A stretch of 64,000 bases of DNA from Galeruca laticollis (taxonomy: Eukaryota > Arthropoda > Insecta > Coleoptera > Chrysomelidae). The position numbers and the translations under genes were made by a program. Under the pieces are notes generated by a model. The model was given only the letters and a program-made list of their open reading frames with translations. It ran no database searches and had not been told where the DNA came from. Below are positions 44,301 through 54,734 of the stretch, one piece after another. Each line of letters opens with the position of its first letter. Position 1 is the stretch's first letter. Where the stretch lies: the NCBI GenBank assembly GCA_963921935.1, contig OY998179.1, positions 49,024,222-49,088,221 of the forward strand. Direction: 5' to 3'.

Positions 44301-44510
44301 GAATGAATATTTTATATCAAAGTGATTTCTACATAAATAACGGGATATAAGCAATATTGAATAAAAGTAAATTCGGAACTTAAAATCATTAATAACTAGA
44401 AAGAAACTTCGTGATATCTGAAATGAATATTTCATATCGAAGTAATTTCCACATATATAACGGGATATAAATAAAAGTAAATTCGGAAACTTAAAATAAT
44501 TAGTAACGAA
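44301..44510 (+). repeat. Direct repeat pair, about 120-bp period
   Basis: 44301-44395 and 44421-44510 share AATGAATATTT, AACGGGATATAA and AGTAAATTCGGAA. This is the third dimeric repeat in a row since 43221. Confidence 0.85.
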
Positions 44511-44544
44511 AAAAAAACACTTCGTTACAGTATATAGATTAACC

Positions 44545-45395
44545 CCATATGCAGAAAACATCCTAGGTGAATATCAAGTCGGTTTCAGAAAATACAGGTC
44601 AACTATAGACCAACTTTTCACACTAAGGCAAATTCTAGAAAAGGCTTGGGAATATAATAGAACAAACAGTACATAACCTCTTCATAGATTTCCGACAGGC
44701 TTAGGCATAGAGGAATAGAGAGACGCCAAGTATGGAACGCAATGGTGGAGTTTTTAATTCCAAAAAAGCTGATCCAGATGACCAAAATTTGCATAGAGGG
44801 AGGAGTATCAAAGGTACGGGTGAACAATAACCTATCCAGCAGCTTTGGAATAGATAACAGAATAAAACAAGGCGATGCCCTCTCGCCACTACTGTTCAAC
44901 CTCGTCCTAAAGAAAGCCGTGAGAACAGCTGAGATAAAAACTGAACTGCTAACAACGAAAGGTCCCAAATTTCTGTTAGCATATGCAGATGACATCGACA
45001 TCATCGGGGATTCTGTCGTAACAATAAAGGACATTTTCAACAAGATCGAGAAAACAATAAGCGAATTAGGACTAAGAATTAACGAGGAAAAGACTAAATA
45101 CGTGGGCGTAAATAGAACGGCACGAAGAGATAGATCAGGACAAAACGTCACAATAAACAATTTCAACTTCGAAAGAGTAGAACAGTTCAAATACCTTGGT
45201 GCCACAATTATAGCAAACAACGACGTCACTGAAGAAATCAAAGGCAGAATCCAGTCCGCAACATGCTGTCTTTTTGCACTCAATAGCCTTATGAAATCAA
45301 AGAGTCTAACAAGGGAATAAAGTTGTGCAGTCAGCCAAGCCCCACCCAGAGCTGTAGCGCTAAGTGATGATGATGGGTGTTTAGGAATTAAGTAC
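44545..45395 (+). mobile_element. RTE-type LINE fragment
   Basis: Codons at about 44568-44670 read GEYQVGFRKYRSTIDQLFTL followed by RQILEKAWEYN, the RTE RT finger motif. The palm lies in the 44742-45320 frame. The 3' end shows TGATGATGATGG at about 45366-45376, a trinucleotide tail common in RTE elements. The Gypsy element begins just after, at 45420. Confidence 0.85.
44742..45320 (+). pseudogene. RTE reverse transcriptase palm and thumb
   Basis: The 192-residue frame has DNRIKQGDALSPLLFNLVL and LLAYADDIDIIG with the catalytic ADD, then LGLRINEEKTKYVGVN and FKYLGATI. A frame break at about 44700-44740 separates it from the fingers. The C-terminal domain is truncated at 45320. The long minus-strand frame over it (44618-45283) is its shadow. 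Confidence 0.88.
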
Positions 45396-45419
45396 GCTAG
45401 TTAAGTATTTTTTATATAT

Positions 45420-45722
45420 TGTAAACAAGTAATATTTGATAAATGAAACTTTATTCATAATAAATAAAATAACAAGTAATATTTATTATAGAAGAAATAG
45501 AACATTTATGTATCTTCTACTTGTTACCGTCTTCGGTCTTCGATAGAGTCCTTATACTGATAAGCTACGCTTACGATTAAAAGGAGGTAGTCTATTCGTA
45601 CAGCGACATCGTTGAGCGGGAACCGGAACTCCACGGCGACGTTAATAGGATTGCCAACTTTTCAGGCGTCTCGCGTTGACTGTTGTGGTTTGGGGTTGTG
45701 AGAATTACGGGCGATTGTTACA
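45420..45722 (-). repeat. Gypsy LTR (3' LTR relative to the element)
   Basis: On the + strand it begins TGTAAACAAG and ends GATTGTTACA. Same length as 51423-51725. Confidence 0.93.
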
Positions 45723-46089
45723 ATCTCCCCGTATGGCTTCGAGTCCTCCTAGAGGATGAGGAACCAGGATTTGCTTGGGAACAGTCGTCCGAAATAGGTG
45801 GTGTCCTAGGAGTTGGAGCGATGCCGTCATTCCTTATCTTTTTGGGCCTACCACGCTTACGAATTGGTCTTATTGGTTCAGGTTTTACTTCCTGACTTCC
45901 CTTAAAGGATGAAATGTGCGATGCGTGATATACACCCAGTGGCTTCTGGGGTGTATTGGGATCGGCTACTTCATAACTAGCAGGTCCTCTTTGGCGAAGG
46001 ATTATATAGGGCCCATCTCTTCGCGGTGCGAACTTTGGTTTGCCTTTCTGGGGGTCTTGTAGTTTATACCTCTTCACATCTATTTTCAA
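45718..46089 (-). pseudogene. Gypsy Pol C-terminal domain
   Basis: KIDVKRYKLQDPQKGKPKFA, then APRRDGPYIILRQRGPASYE and VADPNTPQKPLGVYHASHI form the SH3/chromo-like tail after Gypsy integrase (PRRDGPYII...Y.V......G..H.S.I). It ends in a basic, Ser/Arg-rich stretch. It is separated from the rest of pol by the LINE at 46086-46736. Confidence 0.85.
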
Positions 46090-46736
46090 ACTACAAAAAA
46101 GAGCTATTCGTTATATTTATGGTTTGAGTCGTGGGACGCATTGCTAATTCTATTTTAAAAAATACAAAATTTTAACTCTTCCTGCTCTATTCATTTTGGA
46201 ATCCGTGTGTTTGATTCGCAAACACTTTCACAATTCAACTGAGAGGCCAATTCATAGTTACCCTACTAGAAGAAAAAATTTCGATATCTACTTAACAATA
46301 CCCACCTCTGATCTGGTAAAAAATTCCATCATCTTCAATGCCAAAAAACTATTCAATCAGCTACCTTTAGAATTAAAAGTGGCAAATACATTTAATAGGT
46401 TCCGGAGAATGACAAGGGCATTTCTGCTTGAGAGACCTTACTATTCAGTGGCAGAATTCTGCATTCTACCCTAGACTTTTGAGTTACATAGGCGTAGATC
46501 AATATTTGGTATGATGTACGATGGTAACATTGTATTATAATTATTAATTTAAATTTGTATTTTTATATATTATATTTTGTATCGTTAGTATTGTCAGTAT
46601 TTTTTATATCTTTATATGATTTTTTATATACTTTTTTATATTTAGCTATTTTTGAATTATTTCGCTTTGTCCATAAAATTGTAAAATTTTCATGACAATA
46701 AAGCTTATGTCTCTCTCTCTCTCTCTCTCTGGAGTG
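46086..46736 (+). mobile_element. 5'-truncated LINE 3' end nested in the Gypsy pol
   Basis: It begins within the ORF2 C-terminus (LQKRAIRYIYGLSRGTHC) and includes the frame 46196-46474. An AATAAA signal lies at 46695, followed by a (TC)n tail (46708-46732). Gypsy integrase codons resume on the minus strand immediately beyond, so it inserted after the Gypsy element. Confidence 0.85.
46196..46474 (+). pseudogene. LINE ORF2 C-terminal domain
   Basis: MESVCLIRKHFHNSTERPIH followed by YPTRRKNFDIYL and FNAKKLFNQLPLELKV is the typical end of Jockey/CR1-type ORF2 (HxYxTR....... FN.LP.ELK). No RT is present. Confidence 0.8.
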
Positions 46737-48457
46737 AATCCTTTTGGGGCATTGCTAAGGAAATGTCCTGTTATCAGTATTCTATCGCCGATGTTGTACT
46801 TAGTAGGGGGGCGGCGATATTTATGATGGGCTTGTTGGTTCTGATCTTGCTTATTTTCTGTAATTTCTCTTGCTGATAGAAGCGTATCAGCTAATTGTAA
46901 CAGCTTAGGAGTGACTTCTTCAACGAAGTTTTCACTAGTTACAACCGTTCGTAAATCATCTGTAATATCTTGGGAGGTCCTTAGTTCTCTGCCAAATGTC
47001 AGAAAAGCAGGGGTTTGCTTGGTACTGTCACATCGCGCAGTATTCATAGCAAACCGTATGGCTGGTAACTGTTCAGGCCATGTGTTGTGATTGCTTCCCA
47101 CAAGTACACTTAATTGTGTCTTGAGATCCCTGTTTTTTCTCTCCACCATGTTTGCTTCGGGGTGATACAAGGGAATAAATGTTTGCTTTATTCCCAGGCA
47201 GAAAGTAAGTTTTTGCATTACAGCAGACACGAACTGTGTCCCGTTATCACTGATTATTCGTCGGGGTAGACCGAAACGTAGAAACACCTCATTCAACAAA
47301 TGTTGTGCGCAATTTTCAGCAGTGGCTTCAGTCAGTGCGAATAATTCGACCCATCGACTAGCAGTGTCTTCCACTATTAGTATCCATTTATCACCTCTAT
47401 CTGATATTGGTAGGGGACCGAATAGGTCCAAGGCCAGGACTTCAAAACGCTGGTTGACGACTTGAGTTTGCATTAGCCCTGCGGGTTTTCTGTTAGTTAT
47501 CTTATATCGTTGACATTCCAAACAAGCAGATACGTGTTTGGCGATGTCCTGTCTGATTCTGCTCCAGAAATATCGCCTCGAGATTCGGTGAGTGGTCTTG
47601 TCAATACCGTAGTGACCTGACAGGGGGCTGTCGTGGTAGGCGTGTAAAATATTTTTAACTTCCTCAGCCGGTACCACTAGCCTAGCTTCTTCATCCTCTT
47701 GATCGTCCTTATAACGATATAGTACCCCTCCATGTAGCAAAAATCCTCTATTAACCCACTTTTGATTTCGTTCATCGTTGGAAACATCTTCCAGGGATTC
47801 TATAATATTTTTTACGTCCGGGTCTTTTAACTGCTGTTCCCGTAGTTCTTTTTCAGTCTTACTGGGAACATCTATTTGGAGGCTGCAAATCTGACAGGAG
47901 TCGCTGTGATTGCTACAATGTGGTCTGGACAGGAAGTCAGCTACTCGGTTTATTTTCCCAGGTGCGTAACGTACATGTAAGTTATAGGACTGGAGTTGTA
48001 ACGCCCAACGGGCTAACCTCCCCGTCGGAGTCTTTATCGTGAGTAACCATTTTAAAGGTTGATGATCTGTTATTACGATTATTTCAGATCCCTCTATATA
48101 TCCTCTAAACTTATTAATAGCCCATACGATCGCTAAAGCTTCTCTTTCGGTCGTATTATAATTCCTTTCAGCGCCATTCAATAGTCTGCTGGCATATTCT
48201 ATGGGGTGCTCATTGTCTCCCTCCCCCTGGACTAAAACGCCTCCTATAGCATAGGAGCTAGCGTCCGTTTTAATAATGTAAGGCTGGGAATCGTCGGCTT
48301 GGTTTAGGACTGGGCTGGTTAAGAGACAATATTTTAATTGCTCAAAAGCTTCCTGCTCGATTTGGGTCCATTTCCAGATTGCCTTTTTCTTGTAAGATTG
48401 GTAAGAGGGCGTGCCATCGTTGCAAAATTGGGTATATATCTTCGGTACCATGAGCAT
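46737..48457 (-). pseudogene. Gypsy RNase H and integrase
   Basis: RNase H: PYIIKTDASSYAIGGVL, EREALAIVWAI and VITDHQPLKWLL. Integrase: zinc finger HAYHDSPLSGHYGIDKTTHR with CLECQRYK, then catalytic LALDLFGPLP, IISDNGTQFV and HPEANMVERKNRDLK. It ends YNIGDRILITG, after which the LINE interrupts; the open frame continues artificially through the (TC)n tail as alternating Glu/Arg. The catalytic D, D and E are all present. It overlaps the RT frame by about 120 bases at 48334-48457 in another frame, so there is a frameshift. Confidence 0.92.
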
Positions 48458-49041
48458 GTCTGGATGAATGATAATAGTTGCTTTAGATTAGACGGCGGCT
48501 GTAGATCTACAATGGCGGTAACCTTTTCAGGGTCCATGATTATCCCTTCAGGAGTAATTTGATGGCCCAAATACTTGACCTGTGAACAGCTAAATCTACA
48601 CTTCTTCCTATTGGCCCTTAGATTGTAAGTGCGAAGATGTGCAAACACTTCCCTTAAATCTTGAAGATGCTGCTCGAAAGTGGAAGATCTAACTATAAGA
48701 TCGTCAAGGTATACCAATAAGTTAACCTTACCAAGTCCTACCCTAAATCTGTCCATTAGCCGCTGGAAGGTCGCTGGTGCGTTACGCAGACCGAACGGCA
48801 TTCTATTAAATCTGTAAACTCCAAAAGGAGTCATGAATCCGGTTTTATCTTTATCGTCATCGTGAACTGGTATTTGCCAATAACCGTACTGTAAGTCTAT
48901 CGTTGACATGTAGGTCAAACTTTTTGCAGCATGAAGCAAATCATCAATGCGAGGGAGCGAATACCTATCAGGCACCGTGATTGCATTAAGACGTCTATAG
49001 TCTACGCACACTCTAACGTCCTGATCTTTCTTTGGGACCAA
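48334..49041 (-). pseudogene. Gypsy reverse transcriptase
   Basis: VPKKDQDVRVCVDYRRLNAI, YMSTIDLQYGYWQIPV, GVYRFNRMPFGLRNAPATFQ and VNLLVYLDDLIV with an intact YLDD box; then LGHQITPEGI and the connection domain SWYRRYIPNFA. Upstream sequence (49057-49228) is in a shifted frame. RT motifs are complete but the polyprotein is broken around it. Confidence 0.93.
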
Positions 49042-49056
49042 AACGACAGAGGAGGT

Positions 49057-49674
49057 TCATGGTGTACTGCTTTCCTCTATAATTCCATTTGCCAGCATTT
49101 CGTCTAATTTTCCCCGCAGCACTGTCTGGCGATTTGTACTTAGTCTGTATGGAGCAGATGATCTGGGAGCATGGTCGCCAGTACTGATTCGGTGTACCGT
49201 TTGTACCGTTGGAGGACCCTCTTTGCAAAATCTGTCTTTATACTCTAGAAGTAGATTATCAAATTGGGATCTTTGCTCATTGTTAAGTTCTGGGGCTTCC
49301 TCGGGTTTGAGTGATATGTCGATGCAGAAAAGGTCGAATCTGAGTCGTTTTAGAGGGTCTTGCTTCGGCGGTCTGTTCCTATAATACTGTGGAAGTGCAT
49401 CCTCGAAGATTAGATCAATGGCCTCAGGAGAGTATGCCTCTGCAATTTCTTGTAAATCAACGGGATGTCGTTGCGGTGGAAGGTCCATTTCTATTAACTT
49501 GAAGGATGGTTCCTCTGGTAATGGTGAGGTGAACACCTCCAAAAAGGGTGATCCTATCTGCCTCATCTCTGTTGAGTTGAGTTGTGTGTGGGGGTAAGTG
49601 CCTTTTGGTGCCTTTGAATGTTCGTATTTAGATTCTATGACGGCTCCTTGTGTGACTTCTATGAATTCGAACAT
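49057..49674 (-). pseudogene. Gypsy Pol linker between protease and RT
   Basis: The 205-residue frame ends in RISTGDHAPRSSAPYRLSTN and NGIIEESSTP, the H.I.TGD..P....PYR......I..M...GII..S.SP motif just upstream of RT. The N-terminal part is the variable spacer after protease. Confidence 0.85.
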
Positions 49675-49826
49675 TTGCGCTGGATTGTCAATGAAATGCC
49701 AACATCTTTGCGGAATTACAAAAAAACCATAGCTGTTTGGTCCAAAAAGTCTATTCCGAATAATGTACGATTGTCTTCTGCTTTTGGTAAAATAATAAAG
49801 TCAATAGGAAATATTCTTGTCCCTAA

Positions 49827-50495
49827 TTAGATTTTTACTGTTGTTAGTATTTCCTGATCTTGACTGTGTCCATCAGCCAGAGTTACAGCAGCTGATCGTT
49901 TCAGGAAGTTTACTGAAGGAATACTCTTAAGATGTTCATAAAGAGACCTGCCTGCTACGCTTGTCCGGGCGGCCGTGTCTATGTGTGCAACCCATTGAAT
50001 TCCTTGTACTTTAATGGGTATTGTGGGAACTTGAGTCTGATTTATGAACGTATGTATAGAATAGAAATTTATAGCCTGAGTGGTAACATCCGATTTTTTC
50101 TCGGTGCAGACAGGGCAGTTACTTCGATAATAACCTGCTTTACCACACCCATAGCAATTAAGGCCGGTTTGATGGTCTACCTTTCCAGTGTTTTCCTCAT
50201 TTGCTGAAGTTTGCTTAAGTGCTGACTTTGTGTCTGTTTCTACTACTATTCGTTTTCGGCATTTTTCTTGTGTATGTCCCCTATAGTGGCAAAAGTTGCA
50301 TCTATTTTTATTGCTTTTTGAGACACTTACCTTTCCTGTTTTTGAGCTACATATTCTGTCTTTCGTAATTTCTCTTCTTGATTCTTGCTGCATAGCTTCT
50401 ACTTCTCTGCCTTTCTGAAGTAGGTCGGAAAAAGTACTACAATCGTCTCGAGAGATCTTTTTCCTTAGGTCAATATGAAGTAGGCCAAATATCAT
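49827..50495 (-). pseudogene. Gypsy Gag nucleocapsid and start of protease
   Basis: Two zinc knuckles: CNFCHYRGHTQEKC (CCHC intact) and CYGCGKAGYYRSNC, where the His is Tyr. It then runs on into IQWVAHIDTAARTSVAG, the aspartic-protease active site with DTAA in place of DTGA. The frame ends at 49827; protease C-terminal codons continue in another frame. Confidence 0.88.
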
Positions 50496-50945
50496 GTCGA
50501 GTTGAGTCGCTTCATCATGTCTTCTTTGGGGTAGCTGTGCTAGAAGGGCTCGTTTCTTACAAATAAAAGCGTTTATAGGAGTGCTATGCTCCTGGCATTC
50601 GCTAAAGATCTCTATATAAATTTGATGTGACGGTTTAGATGGCGAGAACGCTGCTTTAATGAGCGTGGTTGCCTCATCCCACGTACGAGCTTCGCCTTTG
50701 ACCCCTTGTCACCAAAGTGAAGCTGTGTCGGTTAGCAATAGGGCGTCGTTGTCTGTTATTTTCTCAACTTCTTTATATATGGAGACGGTCGTGATAAACG
50801 CATCTACCGTTGTATGACATCTTATTCCACCAAACCTATCGGTGCATTTGCTAAAACTCCCGGACAAGGAAGGCGTTGGCGGTCCTTCTTTATTAGCCGA
50901 AATAGTTTTAAGTAATCTTTGGAATTGCTCGTTAGACTTCTGCAT
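50496..50945 (-). pseudogene. Gypsy Gag N-terminal part
   Basis: Starts MQKSNEQFQRLLKTI (50945) and contains FGGIRCHTTVDAFITTVSIY. It has a stop at 50709 and continues in frame toward 50495 with EARTWDEATTLIKAAF-like codons, a gag capsid pattern. It encodes the particle protein; broken by at least one stop. Confidence 0.75.
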
Positions 50946-51404
50946 TGTACCTTCTGTGACTAATTTGCGTTGACTCCGACGCAGGCCTGATGAGACGTCT
51001 TTCTTATGTTTTGGAATCTTGGTGGGTTATTCCTAATCAATCCTTTTTATTCTCGAGAATTTCGACAAACAACGCCAAAACAATGGCTTTTGTTTTTCTA
51101 AAATTCTCTTGAATAGACGATATAGCGAATCTCACTTCTAGATAGCCCAATCAATCCTTTTCTTCTCGCGAATTTCGACAAACAACACCAAAACAATGGC
51201 TTTTGTTTTTCTAAAATTCTCTTGATGTGACTGGATGTAGCGAATCTCACTTTTCTTCTCGAGAATTTCGATAAACTATACCAAAACAATGGCTCTAGTT
51301 TGTCTAATATTCCCTGGACATTCATAAACTGCGTATTCAAACACCGACAAGTAACTCCACTGAGTGACTATTAATTGTCTAGTAATTTGAAAAAATTGCA
51401 GGCA
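50946..51404 (-). repeat. Gypsy leader with three diverged tandem units
   Basis: The phrase CCAAAACAATGGCT occurs at about 51069, 51190 and 51281, each followed by similar TTGTTTTTCTAAAATTCTCT or related sequence. These ~120-bp and ~90-bp spaced units lie between the primer site and gag. The short frames here (51098-51340) are from the repeat. Confidence 0.7.
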
Positions 51405-51419
51405 CCACGTTGGGCGCCA
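51405..51419 (-). promoter_or_regulatory. Primer-binding site, tRNA-Lys type
   Basis: On the minus strand TGGCGCCCAACGTGG stands 3 bases after the 5' LTR. This is complementary to the 3' end of insect tRNA-Lys(CTT) as I know it. Confidence 0.85.
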
Positions 51420-51422
51420 CAT

Positions 51423-51725
51423 TGTAAACAAGTAATATTTGATAAATGAAATTTTATTCATAATAAATAAAATAAGAAGTAATATTTATTATACAAGAAA
51501 TAGAACATTTATGTATCTTCTACTTGTTACCGTCTTCGGTCTTCGATAGATCCCTTATACTGATGAGCTACGCTTACGATTAAAATGAGGTAGTCTATTC
51601 GTACAGCGACATCGTTGAGCGGGAACTGGAACTCCACTGCGACGTTAATAGGATTGCCAACTCTTCAGGCGTCTCACGTTGGCCTTTGTGGTTTGGGGTT
51701 GTGAGAAATGAGGGCGATAGTTACA
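51423..51725 (-). repeat. Gypsy LTR (5' LTR relative to the element)
   Basis: 303 bp, partner of 45420-45722. Confidence 0.93.
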
Positions 51726-51873
51726 AAATCTATATATGCACCCGCCTGCCCTTTAGGTTTCTATAATTACCTTTTGTACAACTCTATATCCGTATTTATT
51801 ACAGAAGTTTGAATGAATGAAATCATTTTGTACTTTATTTAAAGAGATTTTATATTCATTTGTTCTGTTTCAG

Positions 51874-52100
51874 GTGGTCAGATATCCATATCGGGGAACT
51901 ATTAGAAACAATTACGTATCCAGGATTTATAAAACTAGGCATTAAATATCTGGTACCCGGAACAATGGAGATGATAAAGTCTCGTATCGTCAGCTTGCAA
52001 CTCAAAGGTGTGCGAAAGTTTCTTCCATGCGTGACCAAAGAAGATATAGTAAAAAAAGTTGGACCAGCAGGAGTAAGAGCTCAAGCTTTAGATGAAAAAG
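51874..52100 (+). CDS. L2HGDH: L-2-hydroxyglutarate dehydrogenase, internal exon
   Basis: Encodes ITYPGFIKLGIKYLVPGTME, VRKFLPCVTKEDIVKKVGPA and GVRAQALDEKG. These match the family pattern in which a substrate-site region (R..R.FLP.V...D....G.AGVRAQAL...G) precedes the last exon. Acceptor TTTCAG at 51868-51873 (completing an Arg codon split 2+1), donor GTATAA at 52101 (split Gly codon). The frame is open. The donor's GTATAA is weaker than consensus. Confidence 0.95.
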
Positions 52101-52319
52101 GTATAACATGCTTGATTTTACATAATGAGTTGGTTTTTCAATATGTGGGATTTGTTATCTCCGATGTACACAGAGAATATAGCGAAGAAATATCTATAGA
52201 AATATTATTTCCATTTATAATCCAACATGAGGTATTTCAATGTGTGGTGTCTGTTATGTCCCATTCAAATAGACCAACAATATTTTTTCTGTTATGTATA
52301 CCTTTCACAAATTACACAA

Positions 52320-53077
52320 TGCTTTAGTTGTCTGATTCTAACGGAAACATGGGAAATAAAAAACAAAAACTTATTTGTTTTGGATGGTTATGATGTCATA
52401 CAGTCAGATGATAGGAATAATCAAAATGATGGCATTATAATATATGTTAGGAATGATCTGACATTTTCTCATGAATCAATTAAGATAGGGTCAACAACCT
52501 CTGTAGTATTAGAGATAGAAATTGAAAAAAAAACAATAAATATTCTTGCAATATATAGATCTCCATCAATCAGTAAAATTGAGTTTTTAGAAAACTTTGA
52601 GAGTCTATTAGACTCTAAATACTTTGCTAGATATGATCAGTTGTTTATTTTAGGAGATGTTAATATCGATATATTAGAGAATAGTGTCGACACCGATCGC
52701 TATCTCAACCTAATAATAATAATAAGCCAACACGAGTCACTAGCACTTCATCAACCTGTATCGACCATATTTTTGTTAAGAATAAATCTGGGTTGGTAGA
52801 CGATGATTCCTTTTATTCAGCAGTCTTACAAACAAATATAACTGATCATTTCCCTATAATTGCAACTTCAAAAGACATTGGACATAAGAATAAAATTAGT
52901 ACTACGACTTGCTATGAAAAGTTGAATAACACAAAATTTATTGAAATATTGAATAAACTATCGTGGGATCACTTAGATACTTCGGTTGGCCCAGATAAAA
53001 TGTTTAATGCATTCTATACAAAATTTAAAAATGCGATTAGTCAATTCACTGTTAAAGTATCTTTCAAAAGTGTTTAA
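52320..53077 (+). pseudogene. LINE endonuclease (exonuclease-endonuclease-phosphatase fold)
   Basis: CLILTETWEIKNKNLFVLDG carries the catalytic TETW (Glu). Later come IIIYVRNDLTFS, INILAIYRSPS and LFILGDVNIDIL (GD.N). A frame change at about 52730 leads to STCIDHIF-like codons and then TDHFPIIATSKD (DH). All main motifs are visible across two frames (52227-52799 and 52793-53077). The enzyme nicks DNA to start target-primed reverse transcription. Confidence 0.85.
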
Positions 53078-53093
53078 AAAACCTTAGATAACA

Positions 53094-54731
53094 TTGGGAC
53101 TAGTACAGTCAATAAAAAAACGAGATAGATTATATAAAGAATATATGAAAGAACCATTAATTACAAATAAAAAAATAGAGTACACTACGTACAGAAATTG
53201 CTTAAATAAATTATTGAAAACAACAAAATCCAACTATTTTAGACTTGAAATAAAAAAATCAGGTAATTCATCAAAGAAAATGTGGAATGTGATTAATAAA
53301 TTTAGTAACAACTTTAAGGAACAAAACCATTCAATAAAGAAATTAATCCTGGAGAACAATACTGAAATCACTGATAAATATGAAATATCAAACACAATAA
53401 ATTCTTATTTTGCCAATATTGGAAGAAACCTGAGTAAAAATTATATGCAAACTGGGGAACGTCAACAAATGTACACTGTCGATCAATCTTTATGTTTAAC
53501 ACCAGTAACACCTGCAGAAGTATATGCATTGTGTTTATCTTTGAAAGACAATAAAGCTCCAGGTCCTGACAATATAAAAAATGAGTATGTTAAATCATCA
53601 GCAAACTGTATCTCTACACCATTGTGTAAAATATTTATTATGTGTTTTCAGACGGGTACAATACCTCAACACTTCAAAAATGCAGTGATTAAACCGGTAT
53701 ATAAAGGTGGAAAAAAGACTGAAATGGCGAATTATAGACCAATATCGCTAACCTCAGTTTTTGCAAAACTTCTTGAGAAGTTAATTAAAGGACGGTTGGT
53801 CTCATATTTAGATAAATTTAATGTAATATCTGAGTCACAATTTGGATTTCGCGAAAACAGGAGCACTCAAGATGCTATCGCGAAATTGGTATCACGTATC
53901 TATAACGCAGTTGATAGTGACAAAAACTGTTTGGGTGTATTTATTGATCTAGCAAAGGCCTTTGACACACTAAGTCATTATATTTTGCTGCAAAAACTTA
54001 AACACTTGGGAATTAGAGGTGTGGTTCTAGATTTGTTCAAAAATTTTCTTCACAACAGAAAACAACGTGTTATGCTGGATGGTGTCATAAGCTCAGAAGA
54101 GACGGCCACGTGTGGAGTTCCACAGGGTACCGTTCTTGGTCCAATTTTGTTTTTAATTTATATTAACCCATTACTACTAATCACTACCACGGGGGAATGC
54201 ATTTCGTTTGCCGATGACAATGTCTTGTTGTATACGGCCGATTCTTGGAGTCAAGTCAAAGAAATAGCAGAAAGGGACCTAAAAAATATTACAAGTTGGT
54301 TAAGGACAAATTTACTTACTGTTAATGTAACTAAAACTAAAGTCTTATCTTTTACCTCGTACAAGAAGGCAGTACCAAACCGTTCTATAGAAATTGAAAA
54401 TAAAAGTGTACAGTTGGTATCAACAGTAAAGTACTTGGGTATATTTTTGGATTCTCATTTAAAATGGGATGTTCATGTGGATAATTTGAAAAATAAAATT
54501 AGAACCTTATTCCATAAATTTTATTTGTGTCGCCAAATACTATCGTTGAACAAACTAATATCAGTGTACTACGCATTGGTTGAATCTCTATTAATGTATG
54601 GTATAATAGGTTGGGGAGGTATTAGGAAAATTACAATGCAATCTGTAGAGGTAGCTCAAAAAACAATCCTAAAAATTATGTACTTTAAAAAAAGAACTTA
54701 CTCTACTGAACGATTATACAATGACCTTTAA
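53094..54731 (+). CDS. LINE ORF2 reverse transcriptase
   Basis: The 545-residue open frame contains LKDNKAPGPDNIKNEYVKSS, FKNAVIKPVYKGGKKTEMAN, YRPISLTSVFAKLLEKLI, SESQFGFRENRSTQDAI, GVFIDLAKAFDTLSHYILLQ, CGVPQGTVLGPILFLIYIN and CISFADDNVLLY. This is a full non-LTR RT with the FADD box; the residue after ADD is Asn where many relatives have hydrophobic residues. The frame ends TERLYNDL, and the next frame continues at 54735 after one stop. No RNase H is present. Confidence 0.93.
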   Translation: MGLVQSIKKRDRLYKEYMKEPLITNKKIEYTTYRNCLNKLLKTTKSNYFRLEIKKSGNSSKKMWNVINKFSNNFKEQNHSIKKLILENNTEITDKYEISNTINSYFANIGRNLSKNYMQTGERQQMYTVDQSLCLTPVTPAEVYALCLSLKDNKAPGPDNIKNEYVKSSANCISTPLCKIFIMCFQTGTIPQHFKNAVIKPVYKGGKKTEMANYRPISLTSVFAKLLEKLIKGRLVSYLDKFNVISESQFGFRENRSTQDAIAKLVSRIYNAVDSDKNCLGVFIDLAKAFDTLSHYILLQKLKHLGIRGVVLDLFKNFLHNRKQRVMLDGVISSEETATCGVPQGTVLGPILFLIYINPLLLITTTGECISFADDNVLLYTADSWSQVKEIAERDLKNITSWLRTNLLTVNVTKTKVLSFTSYKKAVPNRSIEIENKSVQLVSTVKYLGIFLDSHLKWDVHVDNLKNKIRTLFHKFYLCRQILSLNKLISVYYALVESLLMYGIIGWGGIRKITMQSVEVAQKTILKIMYFKKRTYSTERLYNDL

Positions 54732-54734
54732 ATA

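Larger units (their letters stand above)
45420..51725 (-). mobile_element. Ty3/Gypsy LTR retrotransposon (minus strand), old, with nested LINE
   Basis: Two 303-bp LTRs (45420-45722, 51423-51725) differ at roughly 18 positions by eye (about 6%), so it is older than the BEL insertion. Order on the minus strand: LTR, tRNA-Lys primer site, gag, protease, RT, RNase H, integrase, C-terminal domain, LTR. A LINE at 46086-46736 splits the end of pol. Flanking tetranucleotides ATAT and AAAT do not match exactly as a target duplication. Confidence 0.93.
38272..51873 (+). other. L2HGDH: L2HGDH intron (13.6 kb), transposon-filled
   Basis: Bounded by GTTAGT and TTTCAG. It holds an RTE fragment, the antisense tyrosine-recombinase gene, several dimeric repeats, an RTE LINE and a 6.3-kb Gypsy element that carries its own LINE insertion. 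Confidence 0.9.

Noticed and set aside
44618..45283. 221-residue minus-strand frame
   Set aside because: Antisense shadow of the RTE reverse transcriptase, whose motifs are clear on the + strand.
46646..46740. Alternating Glu/Arg stretch at the end of the Gypsy integrase frame
   Set aside because: It is the antisense translation of the (TC)n tail of the nested LINE.
49932..50207. 91-residue + strand frame with a cysteine-rich look
   Set aside because: It is the complement of the Gypsy zinc-knuckle region on the minus strand.
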